Both the position numbers and the translations under genes were made by a program. The notes under the pieces are model-generated. The model did not search any database. It saw only the letters and a program-made list of their open reading frames with translations, and was not told the DNA's origin. A DNA stretch of 64,000 nt from Sulfurospirillum sp. UBA4058 (lineage in GTDB: Bacteria > Campylobacterota > Campylobacteria > Campylobacterales > Sulfurospirillaceae). The stretch is from assembly GCA_002382085.1 (NCBI GenBank), contig DFZK01000002.1, positions 194,478 through 258,477 on the forward strand, read 5' to 3'. The first letter of the stretch is position 1. Every line of letters begins with the position of its first letter. Positions 8,915-18,924 of this stretch are shown piece after piece.

Positions 8915-9415
8915 ATGTTCAATAGAGTGATTATGCTTGGTAATCTCACGCGCGATTGCGAACTTCGCTACCTGCCAAACGGGGGTGCCGTATGCACAAC
9001 GGGACTTGCGACTAACCGTCGCTTCAAAAAACAAGACGGTAGCCAAGGTGAAGAGGTTTGCTTTATCGATATCACTTTCTTTGGACGCACGGCGGAAATC
9101 GCCAACCAGTACTTAAGCCGCGGCAAAAAAGTATTGGTGGAAGGTCGTTTGAAACTCGATCAGTGGACGGATCAACAAGGCGTTAAACGCTCGAAACACT
9201 CCATCACGGTTGAAACGCTTCAAATGATTGATTCTCGCGGACAAAATGAAAGCGATATGGGCGGAAGTTACGGTGATCCGACAAACGGTGCTATGCCAAA
9301 CGTCGGTTATACGCCCAACCAAAAACCGACCGGCGCACCAAGACAATCAGCTCCCGAAATGAGTGGTCATGATATTCCGAGCATCGATATTAACGATGAC
9401 GAAATACCGTTTTAG
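8915..9415 (+). CDS. ssb: single-stranded DNA-binding protein
   Basis: SSB coats single-stranded DNA and recruits repair and replication partners. The OB-fold occupies residues 1-110 (MFNRVIMLGNLTRDCELRY, then LVEGRLKLDQWTD). A Gly/Pro/Asn-rich linker follows, and the acidic tip ends in DINDDEIPF, the usual partner-binding tail. Length 166 is normal. It sits between rpsF and rpsR, 13 bases after rpsF, with its own AAGGAG. Confidence 0.97.
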   Translation: MFNRVIMLGNLTRDCELRYLPNGGAVCTTGLATNRRFKKQDGSQGEEVCFIDITFFGRTAEIANQYLSRGKKVLVEGRLKLDQWTDQQGVKRSKHSITVETLQMIDSRGQNESDMGGSYGDPTNGAMPNVGYTPNQKPTGAPRQSAPEMSGHDIPSIDINDDEIPF

Positions 9416-9435
9416 TAAATAAAGAAGGATAAAAA

Positions 9436-9702
9436 ATGGCAGAGAAAAGAAAATTTGCACGCAAATACTGCAAATATTGTGAAGCAAAAATAGAATACGT
9501 TGATTATAAAGATGCAAAAATTTTGAGACACTCACTTTCCGAGAGATACAAAATTATGCCTCGTCGTTTGACAGGTAACTGCAAACGTCACCAAGAAATG
9601 GTTGAACTTGCGATCAAACGTGCTCGTGCAACGGCGGTTATCCCGTACATCATCGACACGAAAAAAGTCGTTGCCGTACCTTTTGAACAACTCCAACAAT
9701 AG
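9436..9702 (+). CDS. rpsR: 30S ribosomal protein S18
   Basis: S18 is the platform protein that binds S6 and 16S rRNA. The protein has 88 residues and starts MAEKRKFARKYCKYC; the C-x2-C pair belongs to the zinc-type form. SERYKIMPRRLTGNCKRHQ is the family signature. AAGGAT precedes the ATG. It is the last gene of the operon and is followed by a TTACATGTAA palindrome and a strong hairpin. Confidence 0.97.
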   Translation: MAEKRKFARKYCKYCEAKIEYVDYKDAKILRHSLSERYKIMPRRLTGNCKRHQEMVELAIKRARATAVIPYIIDTKKVVAVPFEQLQQ

Positions 9703-9705
9703 AAC

Positions 9706-9715
9706 TTACATGTAA
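9706..9715. repeat. TTACATGTAA palindrome after rpsR
   Basis: An exact copy of the window-wide 10-bp palindrome, lying between the rpsR stop and its terminator hairpin; it overlaps the first bases of the hairpin's left arm. Confidence 0.8.
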
Positions 9716-9742
9716 GGTTTGGAATAACGCTTCCAAACCTTA
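9713..9742. terminator. bidirectional terminator between rpsR and lon
   Basis: A perfect 12-bp stem (TAAGGTTTGGAA with TTCCAAACCTTA) closes a six-base loop between the convergent rpsR and lon genes. The downstream T-run is weak on the plus side, so efficiency is uncertain. Confidence 0.75.
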
Positions 9743-9751
9743 CGTTTGACC

Positions 9752-12175
9752 TCATTTTACGAGCGCGTACTCCAACACTTCTTCAATCTTACTGACCGGA
9801 ATAATCGTCATTTTCTCTTTTACTTCGTCCGGAATTTCCTCAAGGTCTTTTTCGTAGTTTTTCTTCGGTATCAGTGCCGTTTTGATTTTCGCTTTATACG
9901 CCGCTATCAACTTCTCTTTAAGCCCGCCGATCGGCAACACTTTGCCGCTGAGGGTAATCTCACCGGTCATTGCAACGTCGCTTTTGACTTTTTTATCGCA
10001 GAGAATAGACGCAATCGCCGTTGCCATCGTGATACCCGCACTCGGGCCGTCTTTGGGCGTTGCACCCTCAGGTACGTGAATATGCAAATCGTAACGTCGG
10101 TATACGTCGCTGGGTTCGACTTGTTTGCTACTCTCTTCTTTTTCCAAGCCCGTCGTCGGTATGATAGAAAGAGGCACGCTGATTTTGCCGTTGTCGATCA
10201 AAACTTTCACGACGCTCAACGCGATTTTTGCCGATTCTTTCATCACGTCACCCAGCGAACCCGTAATTTGTATGCCGCCTTTGCCTTGAATGCGAATCGC
10301 TTCGACTTTCAAGACATCGCCTCCGACACTCGTCCATGCAAGTCCGTTAACAATGCCGACGCTGTTTTCTTTATCGACTTCATCGATCTCGAAAACCGTT
10401 TTGGGCAGATATTCTTTAAGGTTACTATTGGTAATACTGACTTTTTCTAATTTCGGATCCATTAAAAGATGTTTGGCAACTTTACGTAAAATATCCGCGA
10501 TACGACGACGCAAATTACGTACGCCCGATTCTCTCGTATAATTAGAGATGATCAGTTGTAACGTTGCTTTTGAAATCGTCACTTCATTATTTTTGAGTCC
10601 GTGTTTTTTCAACTCCTGAGGAATTAAGTATTTTTTAGCGATTTCGTATTTTTCCTGCGGCGTATAGGAATTGACAAAGATAAATTCCATACGATCGCGA
10701 AGCGGTGCGGGAATAGAACCTACTTCATTCGCCGTTGCAATAAAAATGACTTTGCTCAAATCGATATTGAAATTGAGGTAATAATCTCTAAATTTATTGT
10801 TTTGTTCGGGGTCTAGCACTTCCAAAAGCACCGCCGTCGGATCGCCCCTGTAACTACGTGCGACTTTATCGATTTCGTCTAAAACGACGACGGGATTCAT
10901 CTCTTCTGCTTCAATGATCCCCTGAACGATGCGTCCGGGCATCGCACCGATATACGTACGTCTGTGCCCTCGAAGTTCGTTGACGTCTTCCAAACCGCCC
11001 AAGGCGATACGAACGAGTTTACGTTTGAGGGCTTTAGCGATCGAATTGGCTAACGAGGTTTTACCTACGCCCGGAGGGCCCGCAAAACATAAAATCGCAC
11101 CGTTTGCCGACTTGTCCGCAATACCGCGTTTGGCTAAGAGTTCACGCACGGCAAAAAACTCTTCGATACGCTCTTTGGGTTTTTCAAGCGAATAATGGTC
11201 TTTATCCAGTTGCGCTTTAACCTCAAGCACGTCAAGGCTTTTTTTTGCCGTTTTACCGAAAGGTATCTCGATGACCCAATCTAAATAACTCTGAATTAAA
11301 TTTGCGTCTGCGGAATCCGGATGCATTCGAGAAAGTTTATCGATCTGTTTTTTAATCTCTTTATACGCGTCTTCTTCCATGTACTCTTTTTTTGCTTCGA
11401 GTTTTTTACGGTATTCTTCGATCTCTTCTTCACGCTGATTGTCCGTGCCCAACTCTTTTTGGATCTGTTTGAGCTGTTCCTTGAGAAAATACTCTTTATT
11501 GACCTTCTCGATTTGCGAATGGACCTTGGTTTTGATCTCTTTTTTTAAACGGCTTGCCTCGATCTCTTCGATCACGTAATCAATAATCTGCAAAAGTCTC
11601 ATTTCATCATCGGCTTCGACAAAAAGTTTATAGGCTTGCTCTTTTTTAAGCTTCATCGTACTTGCGATCAAATCGATAATACGATTGACGTCGCTGTTTT
11701 CTTCGACGGTTTTGAGCAAATCCGGAGGAAATTGACCGCTCAATGAGGAGAGTTGCGTAATTTTTTCGCGTAAAACCGATAATGCCGCTTCAACTTTCAT
11801 CGCTTCGGATCGGTGTGTGTGAATCAGATCGATCGTTGCACGAAGCGGTGTCGTGCCTAATTCTTTTAAGATTTTGCCTTTTTGCATACCCTGAAATAAA
11901 ATTTTGACGCGACCGTCGGGCAATTCGACTTTTCGCATGATAGAACCTATGACGCCCGCAGGATAGATAGCATTAAAGTCTCGACCTTGCTCCTGTCCGA
12001 CTTTAGCCGTACAGACCATCACTAAAGAGTTGTGTTCCAACGCTTCGTTCGCGGCTCGTATATTCTCTTCGTCGGATAAAAAGAGCGGTGAGATCATAAA
12101 AGGGTATAAAAATAAATTATCCTCGACAACAATCGGGATATCCGCAGGAAAAGCGGTGTAATCGGTGATTTTCAT
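9752..12175 (-). CDS. lon: ATP-dependent protease Lon
   Basis: Lon is the cytoplasmic AAA+ serine protease that degrades misfolded and regulatory proteins. Of its 807 residues, 1-200 form the substrate-binding LAN domain, followed by a long coiled-coil linker. The AAA module carries Walker A GPPGVGKTSLANSIAK near 370 and Walker B VVVLDEIDKVA. The C-terminal protease domain has the catalytic serine in KDGPSAGITMATA and the lysine in SGKVLPIGGLKEKLIAA. It lies downstream of bamD in the same orientation, a pairing I remember as conserved in Campylobacter with fliW divergent. Confidence 0.98.
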   Translation of the reverse strand: MKITDYTAFPADIPIVVEDNLFLYPFMISPLFLSDEENIRAANEALEHNSLVMVCTAKVGQEQGRDFNAIYPAGVIGSIMRKVELPDGRVKILFQGMQKGKILKELGTTPLRATIDLIHTHRSEAMKVEAALSVLREKITQLSSLSGQFPPDLLKTVEENSDVNRIIDLIASTMKLKKEQAYKLFVEADDEMRLLQIIDYVIEEIEASRLKKEIKTKVHSQIEKVNKEYFLKEQLKQIQKELGTDNQREEEIEEYRKKLEAKKEYMEEDAYKEIKKQIDKLSRMHPDSADANLIQSYLDWVIEIPFGKTAKKSLDVLEVKAQLDKDHYSLEKPKERIEEFFAVRELLAKRGIADKSANGAILCFAGPPGVGKTSLANSIAKALKRKLVRIALGGLEDVNELRGHRRTYIGAMPGRIVQGIIEAEEMNPVVVLDEIDKVARSYRGDPTAVLLEVLDPEQNNKFRDYYLNFNIDLSKVIFIATANEVGSIPAPLRDRMEFIFVNSYTPQEKYEIAKKYLIPQELKKHGLKNNEVTISKATLQLIISNYTRESGVRNLRRRIADILRKVAKHLLMDPKLEKVSITNSNLKEYLPKTVFEIDEVDKENSVGIVNGLAWTSVGGDVLKVEAIRIQGKGGIQITGSLGDVMKESAKIALSVVKVLIDNGKISVPLSIIPTTGLEKEESSKQVEPSDVYRRYDLHIHVPEGATPKDGPSAGITMATAIASILCDKKVKSDVAMTGEITLSGKVLPIGGLKEKLIAAYKAKIKTALIPKKNYEKDLEEIPDEVKEKMTIIPVSKIEEVLEYALVK

Positions 12176-12227
12176 TGTTTATCACTCCGTGTCAATTTAA
12201 TTTGTCGTTATAGTATTTTACAAAGTA

Positions 12228-12254
12228 GCACATAAAAGCAAAGCTTTTATGTGC
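12228..12254. terminator. hairpin between bamD and lon
   Basis: A perfect 12-bp stem, GCACATAAAAGC with GCTTTTATGTGC, around an AAA loop. On the minus strand a short T-rich stretch follows only loosely. It may attenuate transcription from bamD into lon or separate the two units. The AAAGC-AAA-GCTTT core recurs at 63976-63996. Confidence 0.5.
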
Positions 12255-12290
12255 CGATTAGATTATAAGGTAAAGAAGTAAATAAAAAGT

Positions 12291-12935
12291 CTATTTTTCA
12301 AACCATGAACGATACCAAGGCATATTCGGTTCGATCATTTGTGCTTTTCCCAAAGAAGAGTTATTGATCTTATCTTCGTAGATTTTTGCTGCATCGGGTT
12401 TATCGACGCGTGTATAAAGGTCTTTAATATTTTCATTTAAAAAATATTCACCTAATTCTAAACGTACTAAAATAGTTTCAGCTAAAGGACGAAACTTAGA
12501 ATTGGGGTATTTTGAAAGAAACTCTTTTGTTTGCGCAATCGTATCCATCAGAAGTTGTTGATTGCGATTGGGATTCGGGAACGATTCGTAGTTGGCTTTA
12601 ATCTTCATAAAACGGACGTGATCGGCATTTTCACGGCTACCGTAGCGTTTCAAATACTCGTCAAGGTAAAAGTTTGCCAAAACGTATTCTTCGTCTTGCA
12701 TGTGAGCGTTAGCAAGCATCATCATCGCTTCGGGTAAAAGCGGCGATTCGATATGTTCACTCGCTAAGGACGTATAAAATCCGTCGGCTTTTTCAAGATC
12801 TTGTGCTTTGATCTCTTTGGCAATTTGTTCATACCAATACGTTGCGGGCATGTTAAAAACTTCCTTATCCTTAGAAGCACATCCGCTGATAAAAGCGACT
12901 AACGACGCGGCGACAAGCATATTTGCTATCTTCAT
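12291..12935 (-). CDS. bamD: outer membrane assembly lipoprotein BamD
   Basis: BamD is an essential lipoprotein of the BAM complex, which folds beta-barrel proteins into the outer membrane. The signal peptide ends in the lipobox FISGC, with cysteine near residue 19, followed by tetratricopeptide-type helices (YYWYEQIAKEIKAQD-like, then LLPEAMMMLANAHMQ and YVLANFYLDEYLKRYG). Its 214 residues match short Campylobacterota BamD proteins. It is divergent from fliW and upstream of lon. Confidence 0.9.
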   Translation of the reverse strand: MKIANMLVAASLVAFISGCASKDKEVFNMPATYWYEQIAKEIKAQDLEKADGFYTSLASEHIESPLLPEAMMMLANAHMQDEEYVLANFYLDEYLKRYGSRENADHVRFMKIKANYESFPNPNRNQQLLMDTIAQTKEFLSKYPNSKFRPLAETILVRLELGEYFLNENIKDLYTRVDKPDAAKIYEDKINNSSLGKAQMIEPNMPWYRSWFEK

Positions 12936-13095
12936 TCATTCTATCCTTTTCGTTACAGTAAAAATCTTATTGTACCCGTTTTTTTGTTATCTTACTATAT
13001 AACGGATTAATTTTCTTTTTTCGAAAAAAAGGAGAGCCATTTAACCAACAAAATGCTACAATAAAACAAAATAATTATTTTTTAAAAGGAATGGT

Positions 13096-13491
13096 ATGGT
13101 TTTTAGTCTTAAAATGCCTCTTTTAGGGTTTGAATCGATTCAAGAAGCGGAACTTGAAAAAATCGACGAATTTTTCGTTAAATTTATTTCCAAGTCCGAT
13201 ACGACGACCTTTACGTTAATTAACCCTTTTATGCTTCGACCTTACGAATTTGAAATTCCCGAATACTTTAGAGCACTCCTCGATATTAACGAAAAATCAA
13301 ACATTCTTATTCTCAACATTATGATTATTGCCACGCCTATTGAAGCCTCAACGATCAATTTTTTAGCACCGTTGGTTTTTAACGTCGACAACGGAGCCAT
13401 GGCACAAGTCGTTTTAGACGCTAACAAATATCCTGAATTTGGCTTGATGGAAGGAATCGCTCGGTATTTGAATAAAGAGAAGTCTGAGTAA
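13096..13491 (+). CDS. fliW: flagellar assembly factor FliW
   Basis: FliW binds flagellin and releases or sequesters the translational regulator CsrA, coupling flagellin level to its own translation. The 131-residue protein shows the family pattern KMPLLGFE near the N-terminus and NFLAPLVFNVDNGAMAQVVLD near 90-112. The ATG at 13096 follows AAGGA; a TACAAT box near 13057 is a plausible -10. It is divergent from bamD. It implies a flagellate, motile organism. Confidence 0.95.
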   Translation: MVFSLKMPLLGFESIQEAELEKIDEFFVKFISKSDTTTFTLINPFMLRPYEFEIPEYFRALLDINEKSNILILNIMIIATPIEASTINFLAPLVFNVDNGAMAQVVLDANKYPEFGLMEGIARYLNKEKSE

Positions 13492-13512
13492 ATTACGTAT
13501 GCCTATTTAGTC

Positions 13513-13522
13513 TTACATGTAA
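13513..13522. repeat. TTACATGTAA palindrome upstream of the pilus-type operon
   Basis: An exact copy lying 22 bases after the fliW stop and 22 bases before the start of the 1258-residue protein. It is well placed to be an operator or promoter element of the operon. Confidence 0.8.
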
Positions 13523-13544
13523 AGTCATTTTAGAGGTAAAGATT

Positions 13545-16500
13545 ATGAAAAAAAGTTGTTTTATTGTATTTGTTTTTTTAATGACTCTTTTTAGTAATTT
13601 TACGTGGGCAGCTTGCAGTGGAACAGCAAAAGGAGTATGGGACGCTAGTACCGTAGGGACTTATAACAATAGCAATGATAACTTTTCTGCTGATTATTAC
13701 ACTATTACTCTTTCTCAAGCTGATACAATAAACTTAAAAATCGATAATACAAGTAGCAATGGGTGGTTTGATTGGACAAATCGAACATTAACGGTAAACT
13801 TATATCCAAATAATGCGTGCTCGTCATCTGCTATATGGAGTAGCACCATTACAAAAGGATCTTCTGATTCAACCAGTTTAAATCTTCCAGCGGGAACATA
13901 TACCTTGCAATTAAAACGTAGTACGACCAATACTACAGGATACAGCTTCAATGCTACCCGTGGAGTCAACTTTTCCGGAGATAACTATAAAGATTTTTCG
14001 ATTTTATACACTGAAAATTTACGCGGGGATATTCGCCAGATTGGCAATACAATATTAGGAAGAAGTTCTCAAGGTAAAACAATATGTCCGGGGGATACAA
14101 CAAATAATGCAGATAGTGATTTAATAACCCGTTATTGGGATATCGATGGAGATAGTTCTACGTTTAACTCTTCTTCAAGTGAGCTCCAAATTCCAACAGG
14201 GGCGACAATCAAAAAGGCTTATTTGTACTGGCAAGGACGAGCAACCGCAAGCAATTCCATCAATGCCGCACAAATTAAACTCAAAGCTCCCGGAAAAAGT
14301 TACGTCACCCTAAGGGCACCATCTGTCAATATGCATTGGGATGGAAGCCATGGAAGTTATTTTCCTTATCAAGGTTCCGTTGAAATTACAAACTATATGA
14401 ATGGTTCGGGTACTTATACTGTTGGAGACCTTACAACATATGCAGGGGAATACATAGATGGTCTAGGTGCTTATGGAGCTTGGAGTATTGTCGTTGTTTA
14501 CGCTAAAGATGATGAAACTCTACGTAATATTACAATCTATGACGGTTATAAAACGATTGCCACCAAGAACTCACAAGATTTTACGCTTTCTGGATTTTTA
14601 ACGCCATCAAAAGGGACCGTGAACTCTAAATTTCTTATTTTTACAGGTGAAGGCGACGTTGATTTAAAAGGTGATTATGTCACCATGAACGGTACAAGGC
14701 TGACACGATTTAATGATAAGAGCACCAATACAAGCAATTATAATACGTTTAATGCAAGTATCACAAAAGACGATGCCTATGTAACAACAAGACAACCTTC
14801 TTGCCAAAATAACCTTGGTATCGATATTCATACATACGATGTAGGAACCACCGGATTAAATATTATTAAAAACAATAATACAACTGCCGCCTTAACCATA
14901 GGAACCAACAGTGATGTTTACTATCTCTCCGTATTTGCATTTGCAACGCAACTCTATGAACCTCGCGTATGTTATTATATCGAACGTATCAGTGATGATA
15001 ATAACAAAACAGTTTTTGAAAATAAAAAATTTATAGATTCGATTGAGGCAAATAAAAATTATACCTTTGACATGTGGATTTCCAATATGAAACGGTCGAC
15101 GACCGACACGGATATTGAAACGGCAAAGCTCGTTAAAATTGATTTGAATATGACGACGATGAACTATAAAGCCGACTCAACTTCTATTAAAAATATAGGT
15201 AAAAATACGTATGATACTATTACGGATAATAAAGATGGCGATATCGGAGAACATAACACTACCACAAATCTAAGTACATGGCGCCTTGGAACGGGTGCTA
15301 CCGGCACTCAAGGAGGTACGCTAGATGTTGCTACGGATTTTACGGATAATAGTAAAAAAGCTTATGTAAAATTAGTCAATCAATTACCCGAAAACAATCA
15401 AACAACGATCAATCTCGCTAATTATTTAATTTTTAAAGCTTCCTTTAAAACCGATAGCATTACAATCGATCCTAACGAGGCTCAAACGATAGAACAATGC
15501 ATTGATTTCAACACAACAGCATCTGTTATTCAACCTCCTCTAGGTCTTTTCAATGTCGTCAACTATAACGGCTCTCTTAACAATACGTCACTGTACACAC
15601 AAACGGCAGGACAAGATTTCCAAGTCAAAGTATTAGCACTTAATTCCGATTACTCAACGCTTAAAAATTATACAGGCGACGTCAATTTAAGTCTTATCAC
15701 TAAACCCGCATATATTGAACATAATGATGCCGCTAACCAAGAGTTGTGTAATGCCGCGACACCTCTTTCCGGTATAACAAAAGTAACTTTTACAGGGAAT
15801 AGTGAACAAATAAAAACGCTTAATTATGGGTCTACTTACAGAGATGTTGCTTTCCAAATAGCTTATACCGATACTAATAATTTACGTAAATACGTCTGCT
15901 CACAAGATAGCTTTTCGATTCGCCCCGCAACCTATACCTATGCGATGACACCCGATGAAGAACCTCTTATAGGCGGTACCAACTATACGCTTACCGTCAA
16001 AGCCGTTACTAGCGCAAATGCTCCAACAAGCGGATATGACCAAGTCGTTGCTACGAATAGCGGTAATTTAAAGGCTATTTTAGATCTGATTATTCCCGAA
16101 GAATGTACTCTTCCGGAAGAAAATAAACCTCTTACGCCTATGACATTCAATAATGGAATTGCTACGTTTGATAATTTTATATATAACAATGTAGGAGATG
16201 TTAATGTTACGATTTTAGATAATGATTGGACGGCAAATGATCAAAAAAGCGGTGATTGCATCATAGGAAGCACTTCATCAACGCCGAATGCAGATGGAAA
16301 AGTTGGATGCCAAATTAAAAAAGTTCAAACATTCACTTTCGCTCCAAAAAAATTTATGAATACGTTAGAACTGAAAAATTTTAATGACGGTGATTTTACC
16401 TATTTTTCAAATGATGCAAATATGAGTGCCCAACTTCTTCTCACGACCAAGGCTGTCTTGGATGATAATGTAACGGCTGCTACAAATTATACGAAAAAAT

Positions 16501-17321
16501 GTTATGCTAAAGATATTACCTATACTGTTGAATTAAACGCGACAACGCAAGATAAACGTAATCGTATCCGCTACTTTGAAGATGAAAGCACTTCGAATTT
16601 TGAAAACAATAATACCGTAGCAAAAGCTACATTTAGTTCAACAGAAGGAAATTTTACCAACGGTACGGCAAGCAATCTCAAAATGTTCTTCAACTTTACA
16701 CGTGCGATAAATACGCCTGATGAACCTTTTAGAATTTTTACAAAAGATTTTAATCTTACACAAATTACGGATACTACAGGTGTTACAGGCACAGACTTTA
16801 ATCGTACAAACGATCAAAACGCAACGCTTTATTACGGACGCGTTTATTCAACCGATTACAGGGGTGAAACGCCTATTCCTTCGACCATTCGTTATGAAGT
16901 GTATTGCAAAGATTGTAATAAAACCGATTTCAATATTACGGGAGCACAAAGTCCGACGTCGCTTAATTGGTATCAAAATCCTTTCCACACTCTATTAGCA
17001 GATGGCAATGTTACACAATTTCGCTCAGTGGGAATCACCCTCGTTAAGAACTTGGATGATACGGCACAATCAACGGCAATTGTTAATGGATTGGAACAAA
17101 ATAACACACTTACCAATCCCAATCCCAACGCTCCCTATACGGATCGAATTCGTATGACACCTTCTTCTTGGCTTCTTTATAATCCGTACAATGCAGGAGC
17201 GACCACCAACGATTTTAACGTGGAATTTATACGTTCGGGGAACTGGGCGGGAGAAGGAAAACTTGGGGATACCGTCGATCTAAACACTTCAACGCGTACC
17301 AACCGAAGGATGGAATGGTAA
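13545..17321 (+). CDS. large secreted protein of a pilus operon, possibly MshQ-like
   Basis: This 1258-residue protein starts with a clear signal peptide (MKKSCFIVFVFLMTLFSNF, cleaved near TWA-AC). Residues about 25-140 resemble a pre-peptidase C-terminal-type beta domain (DYYTITLSQADTINLKI, then SLNLPAGTYTLQLKR). Several Thr/Asn-rich immunoglobulin-like or repeat domains with scattered cysteine pairs follow. Near 1095-1130 the segment YYGRVYSTDYRGETPIP resembles the C-terminal domain of MshQ (DUF6701), but this is a weak match by eye. Base use is more AT-rich than in the neighbours. The stop overlaps the start of the next prepilin gene. A tip adhesin or surface protein assembled by pseudopilins is the best guess. 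Confidence 0.65.
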   Translation: MKKSCFIVFVFLMTLFSNFTWAACSGTAKGVWDASTVGTYNNSNDNFSADYYTITLSQADTINLKIDNTSSNGWFDWTNRTLTVNLYPNNACSSSAIWSSTITKGSSDSTSLNLPAGTYTLQLKRSTTNTTGYSFNATRGVNFSGDNYKDFSILYTENLRGDIRQIGNTILGRSSQGKTICPGDTTNNADSDLITRYWDIDGDSSTFNSSSSELQIPTGATIKKAYLYWQGRATASNSINAAQIKLKAPGKSYVTLRAPSVNMHWDGSHGSYFPYQGSVEITNYMNGSGTYTVGDLTTYAGEYIDGLGAYGAWSIVVVYAKDDETLRNITIYDGYKTIATKNSQDFTLSGFLTPSKGTVNSKFLIFTGEGDVDLKGDYVTMNGTRLTRFNDKSTNTSNYNTFNASITKDDAYVTTRQPSCQNNLGIDIHTYDVGTTGLNIIKNNNTTAALTIGTNSDVYYLSVFAFATQLYEPRVCYYIERISDDNNKTVFENKKFIDSIEANKNYTFDMWISNMKRSTTDTDIETAKLVKIDLNMTTMNYKADSTSIKNIGKNTYDTITDNKDGDIGEHNTTTNLSTWRLGTGATGTQGGTLDVATDFTDNSKKAYVKLVNQLPENNQTTINLANYLIFKASFKTDSITIDPNEAQTIEQCIDFNTTASVIQPPLGLFNVVNYNGSLNNTSLYTQTAGQDFQVKVLALNSDYSTLKNYTGDVNLSLITKPAYIEHNDAANQELCNAATPLSGITKVTFTGNSEQIKTLNYGSTYRDVAFQIAYTDTNNLRKYVCSQDSFSIRPATYTYAMTPDEEPLIGGTNYTLTVKAVTSANAPTSGYDQVVATNSGNLKAILDLIIPEECTLPEENKPLTPMTFNNGIATFDNFIYNNVGDVNVTILDNDWTANDQKSGDCIIGSTSSTPNADGKVGCQIKKVQTFTFAPKKFMNTLELKNFNDGDFTYFSNDANMSAQLLLTTKAVLDDNVTAATNYTKKCYAKDITYTVELNATTQDKRNRIRYFEDESTSNFENNNTVAKATFSSTEGNFTNGTASNLKMFFNFTRAINTPDEPFRIFTKDFNLTQITDTTGVTGTDFNRTNDQNATLYYGRVYSTDYRGETPIPSTIRYEVYCKDCNKTDFNITGAQSPTSLNWYQNPFHTLLADGNVTQFRSVGITLVKNLDDTAQSTAIVNGLEQNNTLTNPNPNAPYTDRIRMTPSSWLLYNPYNAGATTNDFNVEFIRSGNWAGEGKLGDTVDLNTSTRTNRRMEW

Positions 17322-17998
17322 TGCGTTCTGCTATGTCGCTTATCGAGCTAGTTTTTACGATCGTTATCATGGGAATTGCCGTGATGAGTTTACCGCTTAT
17401 CCTCACGCAAGTTCAACGAAACGATACTTTTGCGATGCAACAAGAAGCAATTTTAGCGGCAAAGGCAAAAATAGGCAATATCCTCACGTATGAGTGGGAT
17501 CAAAATAGTTATGATTTAACAGCGTCACGTTCTTTTGTCCTTGCTACCGTTAGCCCGGATACGGAACTTGATTGTAATGCGACAACGCTTCGTCGTCTTG
17601 GTCACGTCAATGCCGATTCTCGACGTAAATGCTCTACAACGGGTGCATCGGCAAGTGCTACTATCGGTGCAGATGCGGGAGATGGCGGGAATCTCACCGA
17701 TATCGATGATTTTAACGGAACTTCAAATCCATTAACCGTGACGGCAGGTGAAAATGCCGGTACGCTAGATTATATTTTCAATTTAAAACTTAGCACAAGC
17801 ATCACGTATGCGGCAGACAGTGCTACGTATAACGTATCCCCCGTTGCGTTTACTTTCAATCCCGACAATAACGCTACCGTTACCAATATTAAGACGATAT
17901 CCGTTACCGTATCGGGCGGCGACCAAAATATAACATTACGTGCCTTTACATGTAACATCGGTGAATCCTTACTGCTTCCCTCAAGGCCGTACCAATGA
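17315..17998 (+). CDS. type IV prepilin-like protein, PilV type
   Basis: This 227-residue protein has a prepilin N-terminus. A short basic leader precedes A-MSLIELVFTIVIMGIAV, with glutamate at the expected fifth position, and then a long hydrophobic helix. It would be processed by prepilin peptidase and placed in a pilus or secretion pseudopilus. The C-terminal domain is Asp/Asn/Thr-rich with cysteines, including CNATTLRRLGHVNADSRRKC, a likely disulfide loop. The start overlaps the preceding gene by seven bases. An exact TTACATGTAA lies near the 3' end at 17946-17955. Confidence 0.8.
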   Translation: MVMRSAMSLIELVFTIVIMGIAVMSLPLILTQVQRNDTFAMQQEAILAAKAKIGNILTYEWDQNSYDLTASRSFVLATVSPDTELDCNATTLRRLGHVNADSRRKCSTTGASASATIGADAGDGGNLTDIDDFNGTSNPLTVTAGENAGTLDYIFNLKLSTSITYAADSATYNVSPVAFTFNPDNNATVTNIKTISVTVSGGDQNITLRAFTCNIGESLLLPSRPYQ

Positions 17999-18924
17999 AA
18001 AAACGCTCCGCTTTTACGATGATAGAGTTAGTGATGGTCATCGTGGTTTTCGGTATTATCGCAAGTATCGGAGCCGAGATTATCACAAAAGTGTATGAAA
18101 ACTATTTACGAACGCGTGCAATCAATCGCCTACAGAGCCAAACCGAAATGACGCTAGAACAAGTTGCTAAACGTCTACAGTATCGCATCAAAGACAGCGT
18201 AAGAGCAAGCAACGATGGCGGCGTCTCATGGCTTCCTTTGCCTAGTGCAATCAACACTCCAGGCAATATCTATAATACTATCGAGTGGATCGGAATCAGC
18301 AATGAAAGCTTTTTAGGCGAGCATAACGGAACTTCCGTCGTTCCGGGATGGAGCGGACTGATCGATCTGGATAGCAATACAACCAAGCTTGGTACGCGAA
18401 CCCTTGAAACACCCGGAAGCCGTCTTGATATGGCGAGAGACATCATTTTAGCACTTACCAATGGCGATGTCGATATGAATAATGAAGGTGGTAATTTACC
18501 GGCTCTTATCTTTAAAGGTATCAAACCTTTGTATAACGTTAACAATTATTACACGGAAGGTGGAAACACTTACACAACCCATGTTTCAAGAAGTGCCAAT
18601 ACGACATTTCACATTCCTTTAGACGACAATTTAACCGATGGCAATCTTTTCGAACAATACTACCTCTCTCATAGTGCCTATGCCCTTGCTCCCGTAGGCA
18701 CTGCCGATGATTTTAATCTGACGCTTTATTACAATTATCAACCGTGGGAAGGTGAAACCTATACGCCACACGGTACACCGGCGGTACTTGCCGAACATGT
18801 CAGCACGTTTCGCATTCGCCAAGACGGCGATGTTGTTCGTATTAAGCTTTGCATTCATGATGCCAACCAAAGTATTGCCAGTAATTTCGACTTTAGCGCA
18901 TGCAAAGAAAAGGTTATTTACTAA
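17995..18924 (+). CDS. type IV prepilin-like protein, PilW type
   Basis: This 309-residue protein begins MKKRSAFTMIELVMVIVVFGI, an ideal prepilin signal (basic leader, then F-TMIELV with glutamate at position five of the mature form). The large C-terminal globular domain ends in a two-cysteine region (KLCIHDANQ, then DFSACKEK). Size and place in the operon suggest a minor pilin of PilW type. It overlaps the gene before by ATGA and the gene after by one base. Confidence 0.8.
   Translation: MKKRSAFTMIELVMVIVVFGIIASIGAEIITKVYENYLRTRAINRLQSQTEMTLEQVAKRLQYRIKDSVRASNDGGVSWLPLPSAINTPGNIYNTIEWIGISNESFLGEHNGTSVVPGWSGLIDLDSNTTKLGTRTLETPGSRLDMARDIILALTNGDVDMNNEGGNLPALIFKGIKPLYNVNNYYTEGGNTYTTHVSRSANTTFHIPLDDNLTDGNLFEQYYLSHSAYALAPVGTADDFNLTLYYNYQPWEGETYTPHGTPAVLAEHVSTFRIRQDGDVVRIKLCIHDANQSIASNFDFSACKEKVIY

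Noticed and set aside
9746..10450. A 234-codon open frame on the plus strand opposite lon
   Set aside because: It is a Phe/Arg-rich antisense shadow of a clearly real lon gene, has no ribosome site and resembles nothing. Similar long antisense frames opposite recG, hemL, cstA and DUF294 were rejected for the same reason.
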